Of a stretch of DNA of 64,000 bases, positions 24,120 to 34,637 are shown one piece after another. The stretch is from Aporrectodea caliginosa (lineage: Eukaryota; Annelida; Clitellata; Crassiclitellata; Lumbricidae). Each line of letters starts with the position of its first letter. Position 1 is the first letter of the stretch. The notes under the pieces are model-generated. The model worked only from the letters and a program-made list of their open reading frames with translations. It had not been told where the DNA came from and searched no databases. The position numbers and the translations under genes were made by a program. The stretch is from the NCBI GenBank assembly GCA_020284085.1, contig JACEVL010000495.1:1407028-1471027 (forward strand), written 5' to 3'.

Positions 24120-24394
24120 ACTCTTTTAATTGGATAAACTAAAAAGAATACGCTTATTACAAATAGAAACCGGCGACCACATGCAACATAATTCTTGTTT
24201 CGCAAAAATAAGTCTTTCTCTGCAAAAGACTTAAACTATGGTTATTCTAAATTATATAGCGACATAACTTTGAGAGCACTGTCTTCATATTTGGTAATTG
24301 CTTTTCGTTTCACATTTACTAGGCCCATGGGCGTAGCTACATTGAGGCACGAGGAGCTTTTTTTATATACTGGAACTTCCAGACTCCAGATCGC

Positions 24395-24507
24395 TGTCTT
24401 ACATCGTAATCGTAAACTCGAAACTTCTACAGCGCCCACAAAAGCGAAGTGGCGGGAACCAGCTTATTTACAGGCGCTCAATAAAAAAATTGATCGGCGA
24501 GGGTCAA
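24395..24507 (+). repeat. SINE-like repeat (CACCAGCTTATT family)
   Basis: ATCGTAATCGTAAACTCGAA, then CTTCTACAGCGCCC, GGCGGGAACCAGCTTATTTA and CAGGCGCT. It shares its order of boxes with 39300-39430 and 61730-61850. It lies about 280 bases upstream of the NOL11 start codon. Confidence 0.6.
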
Positions 24508-24516
24508 CATCCAGAG

Positions 24517-24882
24517 CAGGGCTGTTAAAGGCTTGGTTTTTTTGTTTTTGTTTTTTTGTTAAAAAAAACAAAATACCAAATAAATCGCAAATTTTGGTTT
24601 TTAGTTTTTTTTACAAATTTAGAAATTATAAATGCCAAAAATGTTGTCTCTCCAACTCTCTTGGCAATTGTTGTATGGTCTTTGTTAACTTCGTTTCATG
24701 ACATTCTACGGATCTATACTGTTCTATTTAATTTCATTTATAGGCCCTGTAGATGCATCTGATTAATTTGAACGGTATTATGCCATTTCACGAGTTTTAT
24801 GATCCGAAATAGGAAAATCTTAAAAACAAAATACCAAAAAACCAACTTTCATTTTTAAAAAGTTTGGTTTTTTGCACCTCTG
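24517..24882 (+). mobile_element. hAT-like non-autonomous element, copy 1
   Basis: It begins CAGGGCTGTTAAAGGC and runs in reverse orientation relative to 34638-34985, with which it aligns over its whole length (for example ATTGCCAAGAGAGTTG and ATAATACCGTTCAAATTAAT on the other strand). The far end is TTTTTTGCACCTCTG. No clear target duplication remains. Confidence 0.65.
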
Positions 24883-24902
24883 GTCCTATGCATGCTTCAC
24901 GG

Positions 24903-25294
<392 letters not shown>

Positions 25295-26392
25295 ACGATG
25301 GCTCTTTAAAGTGTTGAAGAGTTAAATTTTGGGATTCGGAGGGCGTATAGCATTGGAATACTAACTGGCCACGACAGAGTAGGCTACATGGAATTGTTCC
25401 TAATGCTCCATCCATTGTGTCTCAGACGCCATTGTTAGCCTATAGGCTGATTTATTTATCAAAATACTTCAACTTCTATTGTCTTATTATATTCGCCCAT
25501 GATTTGACGTTTTGATTTAAATAGTCCTGAAGTAGAAGACTTGTATGTCAACTTCTAGCCATAGGTTATTAATTTTAAGGTCATAACTAGAAGGTGTACG
25601 CCTATAGGCCTAATTATTTCAGCCAGCCCACAAGTATAGGCCGTATAGGGCCAACATTGCTATGGCCTTAAATGCGTGTAGGCCTACTGGCTGGAATGAC
25701 GGAGCACACGGAAGTTTAAGCCTAACCGAAGGATCAATATTAGAAATTTTCCACGATTTACATTACATTATATATCGTATTCGTATACTCGAAATATACG
25801 GAGATTGAGATCGTTAACCTCGAAGTAGTTACTGTGTGTAGTCTAAGCAGAGAATATCGTTTTTTGACGACGAATCTTATTTTCCTAATTTTTAGTAGGC
25901 CTACCAAATCTCCCCCAATTTTTATGTTTTAGCCCTAAGTCCCTATAACCGAACTAATTTTCATTAGTTTTCCAACTGAAGTGATATTTAGAGTACGCCT
26001 ATTCCTATTGCATGGTTGCTGTTTAAAATAAGCGAATGGACCGAAATGTCCCTGTCCCAGGTAACATAATTTTAGCTGGACCAAGCCTTCGGTATTACCG
26101 CTATACAAATACGGGAAATCAGTTATAAAGATTAATGTAAAAGTAATTGACACGATGAGTAATGTTTTGTGTATTTGAAAATTAACTCCAACTTCATAAA
26201 ATATATAAACGACTGGACCACATATGTTTTTGAGGCAGCCCTAAAGACCCACTGCATAACTGAATGTGGCCTTAATCACGCGACTGCCTCTCGTGAACAA
26301 TACCAGACAGCAAATGTGCGTAAGAGTTTTCTGGCCACATTAGTGAATACTACTTATCCCAGACACTACTTCTGAGAGCGTCGCCACTTTGT

Positions 26393-28204
26393 CTAGTCTT
26401 CTCTGCACAGCGACTCAACAGATGTCGCCGGCAGCGTCACGTGACACAGCAGACCGGAAACGGTGTACGGCGGCGCATCCGTCATCTTGAAGCGACCCCT
26501 TGCGGTGTCGAACATAACGAGGATGTTGTCGTAGTCGACGGCAGAACGGGCGACGAAATAGACCCCAGAGGAACACTCGGCCGATCCGTTGATGTCGCAA
26601 ATGAATCCCGGACGGGGGACCCTCATCGGCAGCTTCGTCCATTTGGCTGCCGCCGTGTCAAACTGGGCCCGGATGTGGCCCAGCTCGTCCTTGAGCGAGA
26701 TCAGTCCCGGCGCGATGGAGTAGCCGAAGAAGTTGACGTCCTCGACAGTGTCGAAAAGTTTGGCGACATCCATCTGCGTAAGCTCGTTCCAGGAGTGGCC
26801 ACCGCTGTCGCTGACGCTCGGAACGGCGTCCAAGCGGTAGATGGACAGAATGCGTTGCGACAAGTATGGGTATCCGGCGGGGTCGGACCGAAGGACGTAC
26901 AGTTCACTACAACTCGGCATTGGTAGGAAGCAGCGGGAACCATTGGTCGACCCAGGGAACCCAGTACAACAGTAATCCATCCATCGCCTCTCGGAGGTCA
27001 CATAGCGCTCGACTCGACCCTCACCGTCGATGGCCAAGAGAAGGTCCGGTCGAGCAGAGACGAGTTTGGTCTCTCGGGTGACGAGACGTGGCGACTGTAG
27101 GACGAACCATGCGCCAGTCTGGAGGTTCAGCCGGTTGAAGTACTTGGTCGCCTTGTATCCGTTCACGTCGTCCCTTCGTGAGCTCAACGCGTAGAGGAAT
27201 CGGTCGTGCGTCGCCATAGCCTCGAGTCCCGGCCACAGGCCCCTTCCCTTCTCGTCTCGTGGCTGCCTCAGCACCCTCCAGACAAGGTCCTTGACCAGGT
27301 ACAGCATCACCTGCAGATCTTCTCCCCTCCTCGAAGCTCCGCCTTGGCAGAGGATGGCCTCGACGACCTCACGCCGTCGCTCCCGATATCGTTTATCTAT
27401 GCCCCGCACCACCCTCTCCAGGATTTCCGGTCGCGTACGCAGCCAGTCGAGCGTGTCTGCGTTGGAAAGAAAGTGACGCTCGATCACTTCCAGTGGTAAA
27501 TACTCGAACTCGACGCAGTCCAGAAGGTCACGGGCCTTATCCCTGTCCGTCGGATCCATTTCCGTTCGATTGGCAATCACGTCCTGGATGAGTTTCAGGA
27601 TGTCCACCTCTCGGGCGTAATTCGTCCGATTATCACTCAGCAACTGTCGCAGCACATCCAACGGACGATAGACGGTATCACTGCGCCGTACAAGTTTTGA
27701 CATCCGCGGAATAACATAGTCCTGGACGTTGTTGGAAAGCGTTCCGAGTGGATAGATTTCCGACAGGACCTTGAACTCGAGGCAGTTACCATCGTCCAGC
27801 TTCGCCTCCATAAATCTCCCGCAGAGTTCGAGGATCTTTGGGACTCCGAGATAGTCGGCCAGTCGCACGATTTCCTCCACCGTGTACTCGCTGATTTCTA
27901 TAGCTCCCGTGTACATGAACGTAACGACCGTTTCGATGGTATCGTGTGATGACCCCGGAATGACCTTTTCGATAACCTTGGCATCGGTCAGGTCGTGGCG
28001 GAAGAGGGCCTTGAAATAGTCGCTGGAGGCCGCCAGAATGCACCGGTGCGCATAGACTGGTGCCAGGGACGACGAAGAGCGCACGATGACGTCGTGTGAA
28101 GCTACGTCACTTCTCTGTTGGTTGAGGTTGCTAAGGACTTCGCGCGGTTGTAGCCCTTCGCTGAACGTCATGGATGTCGCTGACGTCCGCGTCGATGACG
28201 ACAT
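26393..28204 (-). CDS. BTB-BACK-kelch (KLHL-type) protein, single exon
   Basis: The open frame runs from ATG 28204 to TAG 26393-26395 (603 residues). The frame is also open upstream to a GTG at 28225, but the first ATG is preferred. Order: an N-terminal serine-rich tail, then a BTB domain (about residues 36-140: SHDVIVRSSS, YAHRCILAASSDYFKALF, TFMYTGAIEIS, VRLADYLGVPKILELC). A BACK domain follows (about 145-260, with LLDCVEFEYLPLEVIERHFL), then a C-terminal beta-propeller-like region with weak kelch repeats. Proteins of this architecture are substrate adaptors for cullin-3 ubiquitin ligases. The length fits the KLHL family (about 570-640). The kelch part is diverged, so I do not assign a specific KLHL number. 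The gene is intronless and visibly richer in G+C than its AT-rich surroundings. Confidence 0.88.
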   Translation of the reverse strand: MSSSTRTSATSMTFSEGLQPREVLSNLNQQRSDVASHDVIVRSSSSLAPVYAHRCILAASSDYFKALFRHDLTDAKVIEKVIPGSSHDTIETVVTFMYTGAIEISEYTVEEIVRLADYLGVPKILELCGRFMEAKLDDGNCLEFKVLSEIYPLGTLSNNVQDYVIPRMSKLVRRSDTVYRPLDVLRQLLSDNRTNYAREVDILKLIQDVIANRTEMDPTDRDKARDLLDCVEFEYLPLEVIERHFLSNADTLDWLRTRPEILERVVRGIDKRYRERRREVVEAILCQGGASRRGEDLQVMLYLVKDLVWRVLRQPRDEKGRGLWPGLEAMATHDRFLYALSSRRDDVNGYKATKYFNRLNLQTGAWFVLQSPRLVTRETKLVSARPDLLLAIDGEGRVERYVTSERRWMDYCCTGFPGSTNGSRCFLPMPSCSELYVLRSDPAGYPYLSQRILSIYRLDAVPSVSDSGGHSWNELTQMDVAKLFDTVEDVNFFGYSIAPGLISLKDELGHIRAQFDTAAAKWTKLPMRVPRPGFICDINGSAECSSGVYFVARSAVDYDNILVMFDTARGRFKMTDAPPYTVSGLLCHVTLPATSVESLCRED

Positions 28205-28257
28205 ATCTGCGTCGTCTGACTGCACGCTTCGTCGTCCACATCTGCGCCTCTGTCACA

Positions 28258-28333
28258 AAATGACCTTAATTTGTTAGGCTTTACCTGGGGACCAGAGGAC
28301 CATAATTTGTGATGCTTTACCTGGAGACCAAGG
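28258..28333 (+). repeat. Two-copy 36-bp tandem repeat
   Basis: GACCTTAATTTGTTAGGCTT, then TACCTGGGGACCAGAG, is followed by GACCATAATTTGTGATGCTT, then TACCTGGAGACCAAG. It lies directly upstream of the kelch gene's frame, so it is in the likely promoter or 5' UTR. Confidence 0.6.
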
Positions 28334-28589
28334 ACTCGTGAAGTAATCGTATATCCACGAGCACATGTAGGTCGCTAAGGGTGTAGCTCGTGTATTTGGC
28401 ATTTTGGCTGTAAGCAAACTTGACAGACGCGATGTGGTCTTCAGTGAAAATTGCACGCATCTGAGGAGGAAACCGTAGTTCTCGTTCGGTTTTGAAGGGA
28501 CAATGAAAGATAGGCCTAAATGATAAAAACTGTAAAGATAGCTTTAATGACTTTCAATTAGATAACCTAAAGTCCGTAGACACTGACAT

Positions 28590-28990
28590 GGAGTGTGGTG
28601 CTGTATGGATCAGAGAAATGGACCATGAGCAAAAAGGATATAGACCTAAAAAGACTGGAGGCTTTCGAAATGTGGACATGGAGAAGAATGGAGAAAATCA
28701 GCTGGACGGAACATAAAACAAATGAAGAAGTGTGGGAACGATTGGAGAATAAAGAGCCCTGATACCAACAATAAGAGGGGGACACAGGAAATGGATCGGA
28801 CACACGCTGAGAGGAGACTCGGTAAGAACGGTTATCGAAAGAAAAATGGAGGGGAAGCGAACAAGATGAAGACCAAGACAGATAATGTTGGATTGGATGA
28901 TGACAGATGGATACTGAAGCTGAAAGAAGAGGCCCAACAGCGAGTGGAATGGAGACGTCGGTCGGACATTTGAACCTGCCTAGGAGGCAG
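28590..28990 (+). mobile_element. RTE-like LINE 3' fragment
   Basis: The plus strand encodes VVLYGSEKWTMSKKD, then LEAFEMWTWRRMEKISWTEH. After frame changes it gives RKWIGHTLRGDS, ERKMEGKR and LDWMM boxes. These parallel the C-terminus of the 11.7-13.4 kb LINE (YGSETWTM, CEMWIWRKMQRISW, FFGHVMRSDG). Several stops and frameshifts show it is dead. A closer relative is at 45568-45880 on the other strand. Confidence 0.75.
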
Positions 28991-29158
28991 AGAAACAGAA
29001 GACGAAAGTCCGGACCCCGGAGATATGCGTTGGGCATCGTAAACGTCTTCACACTGTAGACTTATGTTGCTGCGCTCAATCGCTGCAGCTGACATTTAAT
29101 TCGAAAAAGCAGAAACCTGCGTTGTCTCTCCTTAACTTTCCCAATAAGTTAGAGTAAA

Positions 29159-29227
29159 TGCCATTCATTCATTCATTCATTCATTCATTCATTCATTCAT
29201 TCATTCATTCATTCATTCATTCATTCA
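29159..29227 (+). repeat. (ATTC)n microsatellite
   Basis: About 17 perfect ATTC units directly adjoining a LINE C-terminal fragment. It is probably grown from the tail of a neighbouring retroelement. Confidence 0.9.
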
Positions 29228-29490
29228 CAAAAGAACTCGAGGGCACAGCTACAAGATTGTTAAAAAAATCATCTGGGACAATAATGCAAAGATTCTTCAG
29301 TGCAAGAGTAGTGAACAATTGGAATAAGTTGGACGAGGAAATTGTTACTGCGGACTCGGTGATGGAGTTCAAGAAGAGACTCAATAAAATTGGATAGGCC
29401 TACTGAGTAAAGATGCAGTGGATGAGGCTGAGAGTGGCTCTGACACAGATGAAAGTCTTCTGAGCCACTATAAACCTTGTTATGTTATGT
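29228..29490 (+). mobile_element. LINE C-terminal fragment
   Basis: An open frame of about 55 codons reads KELEGTATRLLKKSSG, then QRFFSARVVNNWNKL and MEFKKRLNKIG, before a stop at 29397. It matches the 'R..FFS.RVVN.WN.LP..VV.A.SV..FK..LDK' ending of animal LINE ORF2 proteins. The 3' end runs to a TGTTATGTTATGT tail near 29490. Confidence 0.7.
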
Positions 29491-30045
29491 TGTAATTGTA
29501 ATTGTAATTGTAATTGAACATTTGTATAGCGCCACTCAGAGATTCAGAGGCGCTCCTGACCCAGGGCTCTAACAAATAAGATAGTCTTCAGGCGACCCCG
29601 AAACAGAGGAAGGGAAAGGCTGAGGAGCTCAAGACGCAATTCATGCGGAAGATGGTTCCAAGTAGAGGGGCCGACATAGGCAAAGCTTCTGGATTGAGCT
29701 GTTGCACCACGCATGCGGGGACAACCAGAAGGCCTCTGGTGGCAGAGCGCAGAGCAGAGCGACCAGAAGTGTAGAAACCGATGTGCATAAGGCCTGAAGG
29801 TATGAAGGAGCTACCCCGAGCAGAGAGTTGCGCATAAGTGTAAGAATTTGAATTGAATGCGCTGGGGCACAGGAAGCCAGTGAAGAGTTTCCCGAATGAA
29901 GGTAGATATGTGAGAGTACTTTGGGAGACCACAGATAAGGCGGGCGGAGGCGTTAAGAATGGACTGTTATGTTATGTTATGTATTCATTACGACAATTTA
30001 TTTTTCGCGCTCTCCAAGTTATCTACTCAGAGGCGCTCCCCACCT
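29490..30045 (-). repeat. LINE-tailed dispersed repeats, minus orientation
   Basis: On the minus strand this region holds two copies of the shared retroelement 3' end. One (about 30045-29985) is GGGGAGCGCCTCTGAGTAG, tailed by TAACATAACA. The other (about 29565-29490) is AGGAGCGCCTCTGAATCT, then GAGTGGCGCTATACAAAT, tailed by ATTACAATTACAATTAC. Between them is a non-coding body (29570-29960) without visible coding sense. The two tails end in different simple repeats. Confidence 0.55.
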
Positions 30046-30624
30046 AGTCTCGGCTAAAAAGAACAGTCCTAAGATTGCAGTACAACATATCCTACAGGCA
30101 GCATGTGCAGGGCCAGTGGCACTCATTCCAAGTCGACGGGCTAACAGCAGAAAAAGCACAATGTTGCCTGATAGAGTTACATGTATAGGCCCTACGTGCG
30201 TATACGGACAAGAAGCTCACCGTGCACAGAAGAGCGGCAGAGAGCAGCGGCCCGCACGCCCAGGGTGGAGCAACAAAGCTCCCTCAGATCAGGCAAACAG
30301 ATGGATGGATGGACAGACAGACACGTACAAGAACACACATACATAGTTATATACATAATACATACATGCATACGCGGTAAAGCGCTGTTTATGCCATTCA
30401 TACCTTAGCCACTTTGTTATGGCCTCTCGAGCCCATACAACAAAAATTCGTAGGCATCTCGAAATATCGATGCGCGTTCGTCAATAACAAGACTCTCTTT
30501 CGAACCGATCAACGATCTAGCCGGGAATAAAAATGTCCTAAGACGCCATTACAACAGTCAGACAACAATACAGTCTAACAAACGAATTTCCATGGCAACA
30601 GTTTCCATGACACCCATAATAATT

Positions 30625-30925
30625 CTTCTGTGCGAAGCTGTCTTGCTGGTTCTGCTCCTCACTATCTTAGGGCCTTTTGGACCCCAGTATCTTCTCTACA
30701 CAGTCGTTCCTCCCTTCGGTCCTCGGCCCGTGGTTATAATATACTTGGTTGTCCCGCGGGTGCGTACTTCTACGGCCCAGTCTAGGAGTTTCGCTATTGT
30801 TGGTTCCAGCTCTGGCTGGAACCAGTTACCTCAGTCCCTCAGGACTGACCTTTTCTATTTCTTTTGACCAGTTCCGCAAGCGCCTGAAAACCTCTCTTTA
30901 CCAGCGGGTCGGGATCGCCTCTGTT
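30625..30925 (+). mobile_element. CR1-like LINE C-terminal fragment
   Basis: Frames in succession encode VVPRVRTSTAQSRSFAIVGS, then GWNQLPQSLR and FDQFRKRLKTSLYQR. This is the usual 'VPR.RT....RAFS..GP..WN.LP..LR' plus 'F...LKT.LF' tail of CR1-like LINEs. A small frameshift separates the last two blocks. The foldback element begins immediately downstream. Confidence 0.75.
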
Positions 30926-31280
30926 CTTCTAGGTGACCCGTCAGAACGGCCCAGGACAAATCGGCCCCGACAAAACGGCCCCGACAAATGGGCCTCGACA
31001 AAACGGCCCCGACAAAACAGCCCCGTCAAAATGGCCTCGACAAAACAGCCCCGTCAAATCGGCCCCGTCAAATCGGCCCCCGTCATATCGGCCCCGTCAT
31101 ATCGGCCCCAGTCATATCGGCCCCCGTCATATCGGCCCCAGTCATATCGGCCCCAGCCATATCGGCCCCATACAAAATATCCAATGTTCCAAGTACTTTT
31201 AAGCTTACGCTGACACACTACGTTGAAATGAGGCCTCAAGCGACGGTTCAGCTGGACAATGGACTGCGGGGCCCATCGTC

Positions 31281-31790
31281 CAGTGTTATTTAAGTTTCAG
31301 TTTATTTTTCAGTTTCACTTTCAGTTTTAGTTGTGTTTTAACTTTCAAGTTTAGTTTTAGTTTTAGTTTTCAAATCTTTTCAGTTTTAGTTTTAGTTTCA
31401 GTTTTCAGAACTTTTCAGTTTTAATTTAGTTCTGTAAACATTCAACAGAGGCAATTAAATGTCATTTTCTATTAATGACATTCATTTCAATTAACAAGAA
31501 CCACAGATCTTATCAAATTCATGCTTTCGTGCCATTGAGCTGCAGTTTGAAGCACACGTCGCTAACTATTTCAGACATGTTCGCCACTCAGTTTGTGCAC
31601 CAAACAGAAAAAATTAATTCAGTTTTCAACTTTCAAGTTTAGTTTTAGTTCTAGTTTTGTACTTTTCAGTTTAGTTTTAGTTGCAGTTTTCATAACTTTT
31701 CAGTTTTAGTTTTAGTTTCAGTTAACTGAAATAGAACTTTTCAGTTAATACTAATATTACTTTCAGTTTTAGTTAACTTAAATAACACTG
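31281..31790. mobile_element. hAT-like element with perfect 8-bp target duplication
   Basis: Terminal inverted repeats CAGTGTTATTTAAGTT at both ends (right end read in reverse). The element is flanked by the identical octamer CCATCGTC at 31273-31280 and 31791-31798. An 8-bp duplication and CAGTG termini fit the hAT superfamily. The interior is dominated by TTCAGTTTTAGTTTTAG repeats and has no coding sequence. It is inserted in the centre of the foldback element, so it is younger. Confidence 0.88.
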
Positions 31791-31839
31791 CCATCGTCTA
31801 ATGCTAACTGGTAGGCGTATTTAATTATTTAATGCTTTC

Positions 31840-31960
31840 AATGACAACTGTCATAAATCCAACTTCTATTTACGCAACGAATTATGTTTCATAAATCCAA
31901 CTTCCATTTTAAACTGACCACATAAAATAATTTGGCAACGTAAACTACGGTTTTACCAAT
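31840..31960 (+). repeat. Minisatellite fragment with conserved tail
   Basis: Two to three units of ATAAATCCAACTTCTATTTA, then CGCAACGAATTATGTTTC, end in the 33-bp core at 31925-31957. It is the same family as 33385-33780. Confidence 0.65.
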
Positions 31961-32434
31961 ACGAGTTCTATTTACGCAAAGAATTCTTTTCATCTATCCA
32001 ACTTAAAAGTACTTGGGACATGGGATATTTTGTGAGGGACCGATGTGACTTGGGCCGATATGACTGGGGCCGATATGACTGGGGCCGATTTGACGGGGGC
32101 CGATTTGACGGGGGCCGATTTGACTGGGGCCGATTTGACGGGGGCCGTTATGACGGGGGCCGAAATGACGGGGCTGTTTTGTCGAGGCCATTTTGACGGG
32201 GGCCGTTTTGTCGGGGCCGTTTTGTCGGGGCCCATTTGTCGGGGCCGTTTTGTCGGGGCCGATTTGTCCTGGGCCGTTCTGACGGGGTACCGTTTTTCTA
32301 GCAAGTTGTGATGAGTATGGTATTGATACGTTAGATCACAGATGTGTTCATCTCACGTATGCCAGCTTTTGCATCTGTCCTTAATTTATTTTTATTTTTT
32401 GTTTTTGTATGCTTTGTATACCTTCGTGGTGAAT

Positions 32435-32475
32435 ATACGTATATACATATATATGTATATATATATATATAATAA
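32435..32475 (+). repeat. (TA)n microsatellite
   Basis: Imperfect then perfect TA dinucleotides following GTATATACATATATATG. Confidence 0.85.
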
Positions 32476-32966
32476 TAAGCTTAAAATGCAGTTAAGTTTA
32501 AACACCGGTAATGTAGTATAATGAAGTATTTGTATTCAAGGCGTAGCTAGGATGTTGCCATAAAGGTGCGTAAAGCAGTATAGTCTGAGGATCTACATGT
32601 ATAGATAGGCTATAGGTGGGCTTATGGGGCGATCTCCGGAGGCACAGAATTTTAGACAATCACGGAATCCACTATCTCGAGACATAGGCGCCGACTCCTT
32701 GGGAGCCTTGGGTGCCAATTCACCCAGAGAGAAAGTTCACTGGGTGCCTGGCACCCAGAAGAATTCAGACCATAAATTCAAATATTTTACATTATATTCC
32801 TGTAATCTCACAACTTGAGAAGCCAACAGCCTGTTAACTGTAAAATAAATTTGGAAATGTTCTGTATAAGACGGCTATTATATACACACAAATTTCGGAA
32901 CATGTAGGCCTATTGTAAGCAGTAGGGTTGCACAATTATGTTAGTCGCCATCACGTGAGTTTCAAA

Positions 32967-34164
32967 CAAGGGCGTAACTTTGCTCCAGAAAGTGGTGGTG
33001 ACCAATATCCTCCTCCTAATTTTTAACGTACTACTGGAAAGCAAGCTAAGCGCAGGATACCAGCTAACTCACAAGCGCTGCGTTAAGTCAGAGGGTTGTC
33101 CAGATCTCGAGAGTGTTCGATGATTTCCAAGTCCAGTTGCGAAGGAGACAAGAGACTATAACAGCGTCGAAGACTCAGAGACAGGCTACGTATTGTCCGG
33201 CTGCTACTGCGGCTTTCAAATGAATATCGTTATGTTACAACTGTAGCCTAGCCTACTACCAATAATCGACGTTATTGTACCAATTCATTATCACGCTAAA
33301 TCGTTATCCCGTAGTTTAGGTTGGTTAATTAGTTTAATGTATTCAATGCCCTACTTGACGCTGGTAAGTAAGCAGTCTACCAATGTCCATGATAATTGTC
33401 AGCAATCCAGCTTCCATTTACGAGACAAAATTAAACAATCGAATTTCTGTTTAAGCAAAAATTATTGTCATCAATCCAACTTCTATTCAACCCAAGAAAT
33501 TTTCATCAATCCAACTTCTAGGCTATTTAGGCAAGAATTATTTTCGTCAATCTCACTTTTCTATTAACGTAAAAAATTCATCTATCTAGCTTCTGCTTAA
33601 TCAATCCAGCTTCTATTTACGGAAACAATTATTTCCATCAATCCAACTTCTATTTAAACAAAGAATTAGTTTCATCAATCCAACTTCCATTTAGGATAGC
33701 AATTACTTTCATCGATCCAGCTTCCATTTGAAATTGACGATATAAAATAATTTACCAACCTAAACTACGGTTTTACTCGCTAAACTGCATAGACTGCAGT
33801 TAGAGTTTACAGCCTACCACCGAAACATCTTAGACTGCATGCACAATTGCAATCTTTCGCGGTCTCTTTACAATGAATCGATCCATTTTCCCTATGAATT
33901 TGATAATTTGACCTTTTAAAGAAACAAAATTGATAACCTCACCAAATTATGAAACCAAACATATGTAAGTAAGGTAGTGTGGACACAATGTAGAGGCCTC
34001 TATCAGCATTGCCGCCATTGCGATGTTAAGTATGAGTAGCATTGACGGTAGACAGCCAAATGCTTTCATGTTAAAAATATACAAAAAGTGGTGGTGACTA
34101 TCACCACCACTTTTAAAAGTGGTGGTGAACGGACACCACCGTCACAAAGAAAGTTACGCCTATG
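32967..34164. mobile_element. hAT-like element with perfect 8-bp target duplication
   Basis: It starts CAAGGGCGTAACTTTG and ends (reverse strand) CATAGGCGTAACTTTC. It is flanked by GTTTCAAA at 32959-32966 and 34165-34172. Subterminal GTGGTGGTGA boxes are repeated and inverted at the right end. The centre carries the AATCCAACTTC minisatellite. No transposase frame is seen. Confidence 0.82.
33385..33780 (+). repeat. Minisatellite of about 45-bp units (AATCCAACTTC family)
   Basis: About eight to nine degenerate units of TCATCAATCCAACTTCTATT plus a spacer such as TACGCAAAGAATTATTT. It ends at a diverged copy of the 33-bp core (33745-33776). It is located inside the hAT-like element 32967-34164. 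Confidence 0.75.
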
Positions 34165-34637
34165 GTTTCAAATCGTTTTTCTAACCACGTAACCCTTAAC
34201 AAGAAACATTTTCTTTCCCCAAAATGCAGTAAATGTCACCTACGCAATGTAGAATATAAAAAGATTTTCCGGGGACTGAGGTAGAACCCAGGCAGTGGCA
34301 CCCAGAGACAAAACCAAAAGTCGGCTCCTATGCTTCCATTGACCCCAATGGCCAGGATTTTGCCAGTGATCTGTGAAGTTGCCTCCTCCTCCTGAATGTA
34401 AGTCTCGTTACGTGCCTGACTAGGCCTTCTAAGTTCTAACAAATGCTAACTACTCATATATGTTGAACTCAAAATAAACATGTCATGTTTTACGTCTATG
34501 ATGAAGCTTTAAATTAGCCTCACCCACCGTTATATATGGCTCAGGTTTCTGAAGCCTATAGGCCTACTTTAAAACACACAGGCTTTCAACTACAAATTGA
34601 AGTCCTATCTCTTCAAGAATTTCTACCCTAATCCATC

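Larger units (their letters stand above)
30937..32287. mobile_element. Foldback-type element with minisatellite inverted arms
   Basis: Left arm 30937-31206 and right arm 32002-32287 are inverted copies of each other. Both start CCCGTCAGAACGGCCCAGGA from the outside and both end on the inside with AAAATATCC followed by AAGTACTTTTAAG. Each arm is a tandem array of 14-15 bp units, changing from CGGCCCCGACAAAA outside to CGGCCCCGTCATAT inside, in the same order in both arms. The centre (31207-32001) contains a later hAT-like insertion and part of a separate minisatellite. Long inverted arms made of short tandem units define foldback (FB/TU/Galileo-like) elements; sea urchin TU elements have such arms. 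No transposase is seen. The target duplication is unclear. Confidence 0.8.
32683..34332. mobile_element. Outer DNA transposon containing a nested hAT element
   Basis: The ends are inverted repeats: CATAGGCGCCGACT at 32683 and CATAGGAGCCGACT (reverse strand) ending at 34332, followed inside by a shared TGGGTGCC box (GGGTGCCTGGCACCCAG on the left, GGGTTCTACC and GGGTGCCACTGCC on the right). No coding sequence and no clear target duplication. Most of its length is the inserted element 32967-34164. Confidence 0.5.
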
